A stretch of DNA of 64,000 nucleotides from Steinernema hermaphroditum (taxonomy: Eukaryota > Nematoda > Chromadorea > Rhabditida > Steinernematidae). Location of the stretch: NCBI GenBank assembly GCA_030435675.1, contig CM059624.1:10378769-10442768 (forward strand), read 5' to 3'. Under the pieces are notes generated by a model. That model worked only from the letters and a program-made list of their open reading frames with translations. It made no database searches and was not told the origin of the DNA. Made by a program: the position numbers and the translations under genes. Positions 21,601-34,015 of the stretch are shown here, piece by piece. The number at the start of each line of letters is the position of its first letter. Position 1 is the first letter of the stretch.

Positions 21601-23760
21601 CCAATCTTGTACGTTGTCTAGGCGCCTTGCATCAAAGAGACGAAATGGAAGCCTTAACGAGAAGTTCCAAAATGCCTCAAAAATAATTGAGCTTTTCAAG
21701 CCATTCAATGGCAGTTTTTGCAAAAAGTCCACTTAAACTGTTTTGACTTCTGACTTCCGGAGGCATTCGATGTAGTCTTAGGCCAATTTCCTCAAGGAAG
21801 GAGGTCCCATTAGAGGTCTGACTTTTGTAGGTCTGAACTTCGATTTTACACGAGAACATAAGTGCGCCTCCCTCAGAATTTTTGACCACACGCAATTGGA
21901 ATAAGACGGACAAACAAATTGCGTATTTCCCCTCAACAACAAAAGGATAACACACTTAACAATGCACTTTGCGAAGATGGAAATCAAAACAGTCGCCAAA
22001 ATGTGGACCTTCCTGCAAAAGGACACGCAGCTTTTGCTCACTTTCTGCGTGATCTTGTTTGCTATAAAGAGACGTGTGTGGGCTCGGCCCTAGAATCGCT
22101 TTAATTAGTGCAAGTTCGATGTAATGTTCTAAGTGCTTCAGTGCCTATGTCCACGGTAATTATGGCAATTTTGAATGAGAAAGCGATTTAAGTGCGTGAG
22201 CCACGTCATATCCACTCGGCCGTAAACTTCTTGTGCGCCCCAAAGTTCAACTCTCACGTCCAGATAGGTTATGTGATGAGTGGGAAAAACTCAAAACAGC
22301 ACTTGCAAATGCATTGTTTTTGTGCCCTCCCAGCTCACCTGTCGTCCAAGTCGTTCGACAATCCGCGCGAGCCATTCCGCTCGACGAAGTGATGCATGAC
22401 GTCGTTTCCGGAGCGCGTCTAAGTCATCTGAAACACGGCACTGCAAGACGTCTCTAAGGAGATCCGCGCCTGCAGGAGCCGACGAGGAAGTTCCTGCCGT
22501 CCCCGCTTGTCCTCGAGCGGAGAAGAGCGCGCCAAGGAGTACAATTTCCGGCCGGAACGAAGCGGCGCGCGTGCAGATCCGCGAGAACAATATAAACTAT
22601 GAATGCGATTAAGTTCGGGCTCGGCCCGGCGTAATGGTCATGTGACTGGACAGAAGGCACGGAGCGCTCAGGGCAGAGACGTAATGAGGAGGCGAAATCT
22701 AATGAGTGCTTTAAATTGGGGGTTTTCGGTGGGTTTTGATGTGAGCGCCGTAATTGTAAGGACATGACGCCAGTTGTTGTGTAATTGCTTGTGATTGGGA
22801 ATAAATGAGAAGTGTCCTTGCTGGAATCTAATTCGGAGAGTGAGCAGGGGAATTGGCTATTTTAGGGAATTGGAACAGAAACTCCGTTCTAAGACAATCA
22901 GAATCACTTTTGATCTCAGGGTGATCACACATTTCACGTCCAAAGGGGATGAAACATATCGACACATATCAAAAGCGAGGTAAATGATTCCGATAAATAA
23001 GTAGCGAGCATATTCAAAGATTCGTACTGTAGTAGACGATCAGACGTGCCCTTTGAGTTGTCTAGACAGTTCGGTGAAACCTTATGGAAGGCGTGTCATC
23101 GAGTCATTTATTATTGTTTTGGCCAATAAACCGATTGGTGGTGTCCATAAACATCGTACACATGCAGGTTTTCTCATCAACATCTCAGAATGTTCTCTAT
23201 AATAAAATTTCTGTGTCACAAAGTTTTGACGTCAAAAAAGGCCCAAAACAGTGACTGGGAAGTCGGCTTCCCTGCCACATGTAGGTGGGAGGACTGGGAA
23301 GGCTACTGTGGCTATTGGATACCGCTTCCCAATTTTCACTCAACTGGGAGGAAGCTCCCGGGAAGCGTCCCAGTAAACAAAATACGGCCATTGGCTTGTC
23401 AGCAGACTACATGACGAACGGTTATGACTCCGAAATCAAATCCTAATACACCACAATCAACGCACTTCAAATCGGGCTGAAAGTCGGCATACACTTATTA
23501 TAGAACGCTAAAAGGGCTTCGGCTTATACACATACCTGTGACACCCCTCGAAAGTAACGCAAGAGTGCTTGCGAGTGTAGGCATAATTACCATGAAGCCC
23601 TTTTTGCCTACTGAAAAATTGGATCTATAAAGCCAAAGCCACATGCTCAAGATACAAAGAAATACAAGCAATGATTAGAGGAGGAGTCGGTCCTTGATCT
23701 AAGATAACTGCAATTCATAGTGCAGGACTGTGAGAAAAGGCTCGAAAGGTCCGCTCAGTT

Positions 23761-23970
23761 CACGGACCACGAGAGAAGCATTCGAGAGGCAACCAATTAT
23801 AATCATGTGTATGCCCACACCTGCGTAACTTTCGAAGGGTGATCACAACCGTTGGGCTTTTCGGGTTCCCTAATGTAGTATACCTGTGCGCAAATTTTCA
23901 GCTCGATCTGAGGCGGACACCTTAATTCACAAACCACGAGTGAAGCATTTGAGAGACAGCCAACTATAAT
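23761..23970 (+). repeat. Two diverged copies of a ~43-bp repeat
   Basis: The blocks 23761-23803 and 23928-23970 share the pattern CAC-x-ACCACGAG-x-GAAGCATT-x-GAGAG-x-CA, then CAA-x-TATAAT, in direct orientation. They are probably remnants of a dispersed element. Confidence 0.5.
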
Positions 23971-26007
23971 TGGAGTAAGTGGAGTCCATATCCATGCTGG
24001 AATCTCAATGCCGCCAGGAGGCGGACTTTTCGTCATCGGAATTTTACCGATTCATTGATCAAATGAGATTATGACACAACCTTTTTTCTCAAAAATCGCA
24101 TTAGATTTTATGGAATTAGAGGAATGAAGTGGGCGATCACAGCGATCATAGAACGCCGAATGAAGCAAGAACTGTATCCAGTGGCCAAAGACGGAAAGTG
24201 AGTGTGGTCCCAGTGAACTCCAGAAGACAAAGCACCAATAGGAGAATTCGTGCGCAAATGTAAATAATTGAGTGCAGAAATGGAGTACTAAAGCCATATG
24301 AGTTTGATTATAATGGCGACGGTCATGACGGATACTGAATTATTGATGGTGAGTCATTCCTGGGCTGCGCCAAGGAACATTTCAGCTAAAGTGTGAAAGG
24401 GAGCGGCCGAGGCAAAATTCAATTTCTGTGTGAAGTTCGATCTTGCGTGCGTTTTCGAAACGCCGGAGCGGAGTCAAGTGGATTTAGCAACTTTTGCACG
24501 AACTTCCTGAGTGGCCTTCCAAGAAGCGCTTCTATAATTGCGCATAGTTGATATCGCCTAATTTGTCGCCAGAACAGAAAAGCTCTTCTGGCTGTTCCAC
24601 GGTGTTGGACATCAGTTTCACAGAAACATTATCCGATTCACTGTTGTGACATCAATTGTGGCAATAGAACGAAGAACTAGAGTCGTAAAGAAGGCAATTT
24701 AGAAGGAACCGTGTTTCCTCGTTTTATTCGCATTGACGCAATAGGCGAGAGTAGTGGTTTTTGTGGCTTCATATATCGTTGACGTATAGTTCAAGACAAT
24801 GAATTTTGTATGAAGAAGTGTACAACGATCTCAGTGTGTAATAGCGGTCACAACTCCCATGGGTCATCATAATTTAGTTCGATTCCCGCTCGCATGTACT
24901 TTCTATAAAGATCCTAAGGGCACTTCGCATCAGTGATTAATAATGAGGTCATCACGCTTGTACATATAATGCTCTACAGTAACCTTCACACAACGCACGT
25001 GAGTCAGATCTTTGAGCGATCACAGATCGGGACAAAACATTTGTAGGGGCAATTTCATCACTTTACGTATGCGCCTTTATCGGCACTAATTCGACTCGTC
25101 AGAATTGGCAGAATTACATGATCTTTCAAATGTAATTCCGTTAAGGCTTATCGAGTTTCTTTTTATACGAAAATATGAGGTTTAAAGTTTATATTTTAAA
25201 TTTCTTTTATATGAGTATCGTTTTTAGTTTCAGTTTACATTCTGTGAAACTGAAGACAGAATATATAATAAAAATATTGGATTTGAAGAATCGAAAAGGA
25301 GGTGGCAGAGAAATTTCATTCGAGACCCCAGAGTGGCTTTCCGTGCATAATGTTGGACAAAACGGAAATGTGAAGAAGGGAACAAATAGGAATTTCACAG
25401 TTTTTCGATTCCGATTCGATAATGGGATAAGTAGCAGTATTTTTCTTTGTTGTGAAGTAAACAAGCTTATTTCTTCAATAAGTACACGAAGATGTGAAAA
25501 AATAAGGCAATCTGACACCCACTTCCTATAATTCATTATCCGTTTATCACGTTTATTTATTTGTCAAAAAGTAGAAGGTGATCACGCATGGAAAGACAAG
25601 CGGGGGAAATGAAAACTATGAAAAGACGTAGAAGTGGAGAATGGAACGAACAGGCACAACAGTAAAAAGACTCGATTTTGGAAACATTTCTGCAGAAGCG
25701 TTGTGAACAAAAATCTGTGAACAAGTTGCGTAATCGAACAAGACGACAAAGTGACGCCGATGACCTTTTCACTAAAACCTTGTGAGCTCCAAACCAGCAG
25801 GTTCGTCCGATCCCCATGTTCTGTTAACTCCAACGTTTCCAATTGGTCAAGTACTGTAACAGGCAATGAGGACATGCTGCAGGCAGCAATCAAGCGATCA
25901 AAACACGTTTCTCATCCGGCCCTTTTCCAGAATCAATACAGGGATTGTCAAAAACGGGCTTCTAGACAGAAACACAAAGGTCTGAATCTGGCCGGTCTGA
26001 ATTTTCA

Positions 26008-26061
26008 AGACTTCTGTCTAGGTGCCCATTTTTGGGCACCTAGTATACCACAGACTTCTGT
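26008..26061. repeat. Perfect 11-bp hairpin bracketed by 10-bp direct repeats
   Basis: CTAGGTGCCCA (26018-26028) and its exact reverse complement (26033-26043) are separated by TTTT. AGACTTCTGT occurs directly before (26008-26017) and again at 26052-26061. The layout resembles a tiny palindromic insertion with a target-site duplication, or a transcribed hairpin. Confidence 0.6.
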
Positions 26062-29000
26062 AAATAGATAAAATCTCCTGCAAAACAATTCGAGATCACA
26101 AAATACGAGGTCGTGTACGTTTCCAATTTCCAATACTCCAAACAAAGAGGTCGATATAAGACAAAGAGGTCGATAAGTGGACAAAAATGGTCTTTGACAC
26201 TAAACCTTCCATAATATTCGAGCAGGGAACTAACACCCTGGAAGCACAGCCACCATGGACAACTTTTCCGAAGAAGTCACTACTGCTTGAATAACCTGGC
26301 CGAATTTAATTGCATTAAACAGCAGAACGCGCACAATAATGTAGAGATAACCGCATTGGTCGAAGCCGAGAACAAAATGCAAAGTGTAAGATATTCCGTA
26401 TGGCGCCATTGCGGACCGCACGACGGCTGCAGCATTTGCATGCCTAACGAAGATAATTTCGGAGTGAAACAAGGCTAATCGCTTTAAGGCTCCAGGCGCG
26501 AAGCGGTGCGTCCGCGACATATAAAACGAAGCGCATAGTTAATGAAGCGCCTCCGATGAACTTTTTGAGCGAATTAAGAGTGAAAGCGAGACGTCGACCT
26601 AATACATCATTTGGGACTCTTTTCATTAATGAACTTGTTACACTCGCTATGTGTGGTCCAGTTAATATGAACGAAGACAGAAGCTGGGTTGTGTCAGATT
26701 GCAATAAAGGATATGAAGGACATAGATATGAAGGAGGGACAGTGATGTCTCTAGTACGGTGGCTGTGTTGAAGTCAGGGATATGCCCTAACATATTGATA
26801 AAGGGTTCCCATTAGCGTGGATAACGAACAAAAATTAGCAAAAAAACTTAATATGCGTAGATGACAAAATCTAATTTCAATACACTCAAAACCCGACTGC
26901 TTTCGATCTGCCTAAAAAAGTGACTTTACCATCGACACGCTACTTCTTGTAGATCGAATCTTTATCATTAACAGAAATCAGCATCATGGCGATTAGCACG
27001 GTAAAATCAGTGCCCAGATGAACCTGGACACGAGCCCATTGAGCGAAAAAAGGCGCGGAGATATAAACGCCGATGGAACTAATTGGGCCCGGCAGAGGAG
27101 GACTTAGTCGAACGGCTCCGTTCGTCGTTCCTTCGACGCATCATCGCGAGGAAGGCGCCGCGGAGTCGCGGTGGACATATAATTATATCCAAAGAGACAT
27201 ACATGGCCACTCAGCCCCTCTTGCCATGGCCACAGAGCGCTAATTCCCGAAATGCTCTCGGCGACGACGGGGAGAAGTCAAAACGACGACCCGGACGATG
27301 ATGTATGCGAGCCGCGGAGGCTTCCGCGTAGCTAATGGAGTTTGTTATGCGCAAACGTAAAACTGAAGTTGTCACTAGATGTAAACACTTTGTTACTTAT
27401 TCTACTTCCTATTCGACTGTTGTTCCCTTTTGTATGGTCTCTATTGTGAACTCAACCCAGCCGAACCCTCTACATCTTCCATCTCCTGAAGGAAATAACA
27501 AGTATAGAGAAAATTAACGGAAAAACAAAGCTGTGCACTGTAGAAAATATTTCTCGGTTAAGAACAAATTTGTAAACGTGAATTTGTACTTCAAAAGTGT
27601 TGTGACAATTTTTTGTATTAGATCTGTGTGGGCTCGGTTTAAGTGCATGCATCAGTAACGTGAATGTTTTCTTATATAATTGTATCCCAGTCTTCAGTTC
27701 CCTAGTACCGTACGCTTAATACGGTGGTTTTCAAAATAAAATATCGAAACCGCGTTTTTGAGTTCTTTTTGTAACTAAGGTAAGGAAGATACTAAAGAAC
27801 GATATACAGGACAGCTTTTCTTCATCAAACGCTGTGTTATCGAGTTTAAACTGCTACGGGCGCGACCTATCCGTTCAATGCATCAAATTTGTATACAAGT
27901 CTGAAACCTGAAGCTTGTCGTTTTGCCCGCTTTGGAAGAGCCGGATTGAGGTAATTCTTTTTGCAAATTGTTGAAAATGTTCAAAAGTGTAGGTAAAGAA
28001 TATTATTATTCTGTTGCTTGTTTTCGGTTCACTTTAGCGCCCTATACGTATAAGGATTACGGTATCTTATGGCCTAGAGATTACGGGCTTTTTATTTGGT
28101 AAAATGTTTACTTTTCCGTATCAATACAACATCACCGTCTTTCATCAGTATCATCGTTTTGGTTGGTCAGTGGTGGGTGCCAAGAAACCTTTTTTGAAAA
28201 TACCAGCACTGCGAATGCATTCGACCCAAACGAAATCGAAACGAAAAAACCACTTTATGGTACACCCTGTAGTTTCCGAGATGATGATCCAGAAAAAAAG
28301 CACGACATATGGTAAATTCGTAAATTCGCTCACCTAAGGGACAAATTAACACTTGAGGAAAGGTCTCTACGACGCCAATCCACACCTCTTTTAGGACATT
28401 TACATGTTCCCCTGGGATGAAGAAAAGAAGTCGTAGTGTCGTAAATGTAGGCATAAACCGCCCTGTAATTAAAGCAACAGCGAGGCAAAACGCCTAAGAC
28501 AAAGCGGAGCGCCACGCGGCGAGTTCCTTCTTAGCGCGGGCGCCCCGCGACGGAAACGGACGATTAAGTCGATCGCCGAAGTCCGAAGAGGTGAAGGAAC
28601 CGCGGAAGAGGAAGGGCAAAAAGGCGAAGCGACGCCGATTGCGCAGGCATGAGTCGAGTCAAAGCTCGTCTCAGAATTCAATTGGCTTCGGCTTGAAGAC
28701 GGCGATTAAATTGCATTTGCAACTCGGCCGTCGAGGCGGTGGCCGAGGGGGGCCGAGGCCGAGCCAGGGTTCACAACAATGGGACAATCAAAACAGACGC
28801 AGTTCAACTTCCAAATTCCAAACGGCGCCGAATTTTGGCGTTTTGTTTTAAAACGGAACGGAGATGACGGCACAACAACGATGCGGAATGCGAAGAGGCT
28901 CTGTTTTTCCTTATTCGGTAATAGGCAGAATAACAGCGATTAGTCCATACGCGGCGATAATAAGGAACGTAATTGTCACAAATTGTTGAAAGGTTACTTC

Positions 29001-30197
29001 AGATGAAGTGTTATCTCTTTAGAGGTAGCCTAAAGTACAGTAGAGAACTTGACTCTTTCAAAGAGTTTGACCATATTCACGATCAAGACGCTGAGATTTC
29101 GATCGTTATGGAAATCGTCCAGAAGGAAGTAAAATTTTGGTCATAAACTTCATTCCAGCGCGCAACCTCTGAGCACTACGACCCATTCATTGTGTTCGGT
29201 AGGTTTCTTGAGGCGTTATCGACAAATTGCTGAAATATTCAATGATGTTTACATCTTTGTTTTCTGGCGCCGCTGCATCAAATTCCAAGGAGTATACAGG
29301 GCATGACTTTCTGTAAATTCCCCCCTTTTGGGTTCACAAATCACTTTGAAGACTAATCTCCGATCACCTAGAGGAGTTTGCTCTATGTGGTGAGCATTTG
29401 CTGTGCCACGAAGGATAATCAGATTTCAGAGTTTATTGGTTTTTGTTTGATGCTATGTTTGGCGCATCACGGGACCGACGAAAAGTGGTGAAATCATCAA
29501 TTATGGGCCACCGCATTCGGAGAACGTGCGTCAGAGCATTTCAACAAGATTGGATACAACGAAAAAATTACTATTGGAGGAATGTTGAAATGCCGGGAGT
29601 GCCAACCGGTATCATTAACAGACCAGGCCACGTTCTGCATCCATACGTAGCGGGAACTCATCTAGAGATACCATAAGGCCGAAACTTTTACGTTGACATT
29701 CGAAGAAGTCTTCAGAGAACTCAACTCATAGAATTTGGGATCAACATGAACGCAATTTGAGATTTGCAGAAGAAGATTCTGTTGACGGTCGACGGTACCT
29801 ATTCTACTGAACGGTGAAGACCTCGGATAGGAAGACAGGCTACGGCAGGATCACTCCAAGCAGATGTACAGGCGAATTCAAAGCGGATGGAATGAGATAT
29901 TTCTTGACTTCTATAGGAAGAGTATTGAAATACTCAGAGTTCAGGTTCACTGCTTGTATTCCAAGTGTTAGAAACCATTTAGTGTGCCAACGACGATGGC
30001 AAGAACGACCGCTCATTCAACTCATTTCAGAAAAACCAAGAAGGTCAAGAACTACCGACCCGACCGATCGCGAGGAAGCGTATTTCCAACGTCTTGCCAA
30101 GAAGCCCGTCACCATCGACACAAATGGAAGACCAAGTGTTAAACAATTTGTCTGATTTATTTCTCTCAATATACCGTATACCCAACAGGAAACAGTT

Positions 30198-31552
30198 TCA
30201 GTTCTCCACAGCCACTTTGCAAACTGAAGGGAATTCCCTGTTGCAGTCGTAGTTCATCCACTTCTTGTAACTTGAGTCGAAGATCTAAAACGAAGCTTAT
30301 AATCGATTTCGTTGGCGTTCGCTAACCTGAAGGCAATTATTTCCAGGAACGGTGTTGGGTTGGAAGCTGCGGAAGTTGGTATACTTCCAGGCGGACCCGT
30401 CTAACCAGGTCCAGCGGCCGTTCCTGAGGTATCCTCCGATCCAGATGTCAGAGCCCAGCTTCTGAATTCTGTTGTTCTGCGCCTCGATCGCGTGGGCGAC
30501 GAAGTCGCTCTCTTCTTGACTGAGAATAGAGACAAGATGTCCCCTCTGGGCGGTACAGTACTCTTCGGCTGCGGTCCAGCTCACGCGTTTGTGGTTGACG
30601 ATGTAGATGTGACCGTTGGAGCACGGGTATGTCTGGCCGGCACAAGGGTCAACGGTGGTAGTGGTTGTTGGGATAGTCGTGGTCGTGGAAGTTGTTGTAG
30701 GTGTAGTTGTGGTCGTAGGAGGTGAAGTCGTGGTCGTTGTGGGGACAGTGGTTGTGGGAGGCGAAGTGGTGGTCGTTGTCGTGGTGGGTTCCTGAGTTGT
30801 AGTTGTGGAGGTGGGGGTCTCTGTCGTGGTAGCTTCTGTGGTTGTGGTTACCGTAGGTGTCGTTGACGGCACTGGTGTTATGGTGGTGGTTGTTGCTGAA
30901 ATTATAGGATAAGTGACGAACTCTGAATAACTGTGGAAGATCACGTAATGTTCATACTGCTACTTCAGGGCCTTACTTTCATTTTACATTTGAGGGTGCT
31001 GCTCAACAAGTTTGCTCAACCTTAAGCTCGCGCTCTCCCTAATCGCAATACAGATTCTTACCATACTCACCAGGTCGTTTTGTGATTTCACAAACGAAAG
31101 GCGCCGTGTTGGAGCAGTAGGTCGGGAGCCAAAGTCCACGTTTGCCAGCGATGAAAAGACAACTCCACCGCGGGTCGAACACCGCGTTGCGTGGAAAGTT
31201 TGTGAATGTGAATGGCGCTCCATTGATCCAGCTCCATGTCCATGGTCGGTAAGTGCCGCCTAGCCAGAAGGAGTCTCCGCCGACCTCTTTGAAGAGACTG
31301 ACGGCTTTGCCTAAAGCTGTCCTCATCATCAACGTCGTCTTGCCCCCTACTTGTCACGAGTTGGTTCTCCTGAGCGCTTTGAATCGAAGCTAAGTGCCCT
31401 CCGAGGTTCTCGCACTTCTTCTCCGCACCATTGAAGTTTAGAAGTTCGGTCTCGAAGTGGAAACATTGCTCTCCCGCGTTGCTGTTCTCACAGAGTTTTC
31501 GGGCAGAGAAGGCAGGCGAGGCCAAGGCGAGCAGCCCAAGTAGAAAGAGCAT
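30198..31552 (-). CDS. Secreted two-domain C-type lectin (CTLD-Thr linker-CTLD), copy 1
   Basis: Four exons (31552-31351, 31310-31071, 30895-30327, 30284-30198) give 365 residues. A signal peptide (MLFLLGLLALASPAFS) is followed by CTLD1 (GEQCFHFET...LGGHLASIQSAQEN...FWLGG...APFVCEIT). A long Thr/Pro linker follows (about residues 150-220), likely O-glycosylated. CTLD2 has GHLVSILSQEESDFV, DIWIGG, WTWLDGS, QPN and NCLQ, and the last exon has KWMNYDC. This four-exon layout is shared with the other lectins in the array: intron after CTLD1 residue ~67, intron before the linker, and a last exon starting with IFD. It is a probable sugar-binding secreted protein of the nematode clec type. A TTTATCAA GATA-like site lies about 45 bp upstream. 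Confidence 0.88.
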
Positions 31553-32800
31553 CTCAAAGGGAAGGCTGAAATGAAAGAGTGAGGTAGACAGAGTTTATCA
31601 AGGCGTTTACAGGGGGTTCTTGTGGCGTCAATGCGGAGATAAGAATTTATGTGAGACTACAGCGATCCTGGAGGGTCATAAACCGTGTGTGTCGAGGTTG
31701 CACAGAAATGTGTGGGACAAAAGCCGGCAAGGGTCTTGTCGGATCGGCTGAATCACATGAATTTATAATCCACGCGACCAGGAAGTTACGGAATTTAGCG
31801 TTATTTTAATCTTCTCCTATTGTTCAAAAATGCGGAAGAAATGTGTATTTGTGGTTGCGATTGTGTTCAATCGTGCTCAAGGAAGCCACGTGTTAGAAGA
31901 CGCTTATCTTCGACAGAGATAAGGTTCTTATGCATTTAGCTACCGAAAAATGAATTTTCTCTTGATTTCCAGCTGCTTTATGCAATTTGGCGATAAGAAT
32001 CGACAAAAGACAGAAGTCGTTTTCTGCTGAGCTCCACGACCTGTCCGTTCCCATTTCTTTTTCGCTTCATTCTAGCAACAATTTATTACCCTAAACGACA
32101 TATTAAGATGCCTAACAAAAGAAACAAAGACAAAGAAGGTTCAGTACATCGCTGCCATTGTCCTCCAGGCTCCTTCCTGTTAACGTTCCCGTTGGCCTTC
32201 AAGTGCCTTCAGCTTTTATAATTTTTGCTGTTTAGGCCTAAAAATTGTTGCTAGAATGGGGCGGAAAGTGAAATGTTCTTTTGTTTATGTATTTTGGAAA
32301 CCTGGGCACAAGAATAATCCAATCTGGTTCCTGATTCAGTCAACGTCAACAAGTCTCCGTCCATTTCCATAGGGTCTATCTGGGTCCAGGAAGATAATGT
32401 ACTTCCAGCCGTCATGAAAGCAGAGGAGTGAGTCTGTGCATTTGTAATGGTAAACAAAGGGCGACATGCCCGACCAGGGTTTCCACGTGAAAAAGGAAGA
32501 ATTCTTCTTTGTGTGGTATCTTTATCGCGACAAAAGAGAATATGATCGCGATGTTTCATCTGTTTACTGCCGCAGTGATAAGATGATACAATGGCAAGAC
32601 GATAATGCCAGTAAACGTTCTATCTACAGCCTGCAAAGAGGAAAGCAGCATGGAAAGCAGGATCATCTGCGAATTTTAACTTCATTTTTCTGTGAAACTT
32701 TGCTTGAATTTGAATTGGTCACACTTTGAACAATTGTAGTCGATTACATATTCACTGCAATGTGATTGGATGCATTTATTGGATACCGGTGCTCAACAGT
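31553..32800. other. Intergenic region between lectin copies 1 and 2
   Basis: No gene is supported. A minus-strand frame at 32251-32559 and an alternate frame beside it have no CTLD signature; they might be decayed coding sequence but I cannot show it. Confidence 0.45.
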
Positions 32801-33933
32801 TTAAAGAGGAATTTTGCAAATAGAGGCGTATTCCCGGTCGCAGTCGTAATTCATCCACTTCTTGAAGCTGGCGTCGAAGATCTGTAACCAATCAGTTGCT
32901 TTTCATAGAGAGACACCATCTTTACCTCAAGACATTTGTTAATCGAAACGTCGTTGGGCTGGCCAATGCTGTAGTCAGTGTAGTCCCACGCAGAATTGTC
33001 GACCCAGTGGAACTTTCCTTCGTAGCGCTGACCTCCGATCCACAGATCGAAGACATTGGCTTCCTTCATCTGGGTGGCGACGAAGTCGGCCTCTTCCTTG
33101 GAGTGGATCGAGGAGAGGTGACCGTTCTGGTTATAGCAGAACTGCTCCGCATCTTCCCAGGTGAGCTCATGGCGATTCACGATGTAGAGGTTGCCATTGA
33201 AGCAAGGCTGCGTCTGACCTTCACAGGAGGCTGGGGTGGTGGTCGTCGGCTCTTCGGTGGTGGTAGTGGTGGGCTTTTCGGTTGTGGTGGTGGTTGTGGG
33301 CTTAAGAGTGGTTGTTGTTGTAGCTGTGGTTGTGGTAGGCTTTGTGGTTGTGGTGGCAGTGGTTGCTTTAGTGGCTACAGTATTCCTTACAGTACCAGGT
33401 TGAGAATCAAAGCTTACTCCTTCTTAAGACGATTTCACAGACGAAAGGCGCCTTTTGGTCGCATACGGAGGGCACCCAAGTTGCCTTGTAGTTGATCCCC
33501 TCTGTGCCGTTGATGGACAAGCAGGGGAAGGCCGGCTTCTTCAGATCACTGATTTTGGCGAAGTTCTGGAAGGTCAGCGGCTTTCCGTCTCTCCAAACCC
33601 AACGCGAGTTCGTGAATTGGCCGCCAATCCAGAAAAGGCCGGCCTTCAGTCCATCGTGGATGAGGGTGTAGGTGATGTCTGAAGGGCAACTTCTAGAGGA
33701 GAGAGTACGGACAGGGTCTTACGAGAGACGATCATGTTCTCATATTCGTCGCGGATGGAAGAGAGGTTTCCTCCGAGGGTCTGGCAGAACTGCTGAGCCT
33801 CCGAGAAAGTGGCGAGTTGGGATTGGACCTGGAAGCAGTGATCGCCCACTCGGGCATTCTCGCAGGTCGTCCGAGGAATGGCCTGGATGGCGAGAGGAGA
33901 CAAGAAGAGGAGCGCTGTGAGTAGAAGACGCAT
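32801..33933 (-). CDS. Secreted two-domain C-type lectin, copy 2
   Basis: Exons 33933-33723, 33678-33418, 33374-32926 and 32881-32801 give 333 residues. It has a signal peptide (MRLLLTALLFLSPLAIQA), CTLD1 (CENARVGDHCFQVQ, LGGNLSSIRDEYEN, LFWIGG, APFVCEI), and a Thr/Lys/Pro linker of about 50 residues. CTLD2 has NRHELTWEDAEQFC, GHLSSIHSKEEADFV, DLWIGG and QPND, and the last exon has KWMNYDC. The acceptor of exon 2 was chosen at GCCCTTCAG, because it alone keeps frame and aligns with copy 4. A polyadenylation signal (TTTATT on the plus strand at 32775-32780) lies 21 bp downstream. The 5' half is nearly identical to the broken copy 3. Confidence 0.9.
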
Positions 33934-33962
33934 CTCTGCTCAGTGGAGAAGTCGAGTCTGAG
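33493..33962. repeat. Lectin 5'-half duplication, unit A
   Basis: About 470 bp covering exon 1, intron 1 and most of exon 2 of copy 2 are almost identical to 35368-35837. Only one base differs inside the coding part, and a few differ in the 5' flank. Confidence 0.9.
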
Positions 33963-34007
33963 GCTCTGGAAGCTCTATTTTATGGTGAGTTGTTTGCCTA
34001 TTCGGCT

Positions 34008-34015
34008 CTGATAAG
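34008..34015 (-). promoter_or_regulatory. GATA site CTTATCAG upstream of lectin copy 2
   Basis: CTGATAAG on the plus strand (CTTATCAG on the gene strand) lies 75 bp upstream of the ATG. A TATA-like CCATAAAA lies between it and the gene. Confidence 0.6.

Larger units (their letters stand above)
18658..30197. other. Large gene-poor interval between egl-36 and the lectin cluster
   Basis: I examined both strands and found no ORF with a recognisable domain, signal peptide or plausible exon chain. The longest frames (for example 19151-19699 plus, 25175-25531 plus, 22291-22590 minus, 29814-30155 plus) mostly overlap frames on the other strand and look like chance. The interval holds many AATTA/TAATTA words typical of homeodomain sites and could include distal regulatory DNA for egl-36, whose 5' end faces it; that is inference. 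Repeats and one hairpin are listed separately. Confidence 0.55.

Noticed and set aside
22291..22590. Minus-strand Ala/Arg-rich frame
   Set aside because: It lies in a locally GC-rich stretch where stops are rare, and has overlapping frames on both strands.
24840..24900. GTTCGATTCCCGC resembling a tRNA T-arm
   Set aside because: No matching acceptor stem, D-arm or anticodon arm could be found around it.
33200..33400. Regular short repeats that might be taken for a CRISPR-like or satellite array
   Set aside because: They are degenerate ACC/ACA Thr codons of the mucin-like linker, in frame with the lectin, with no spacer structure.
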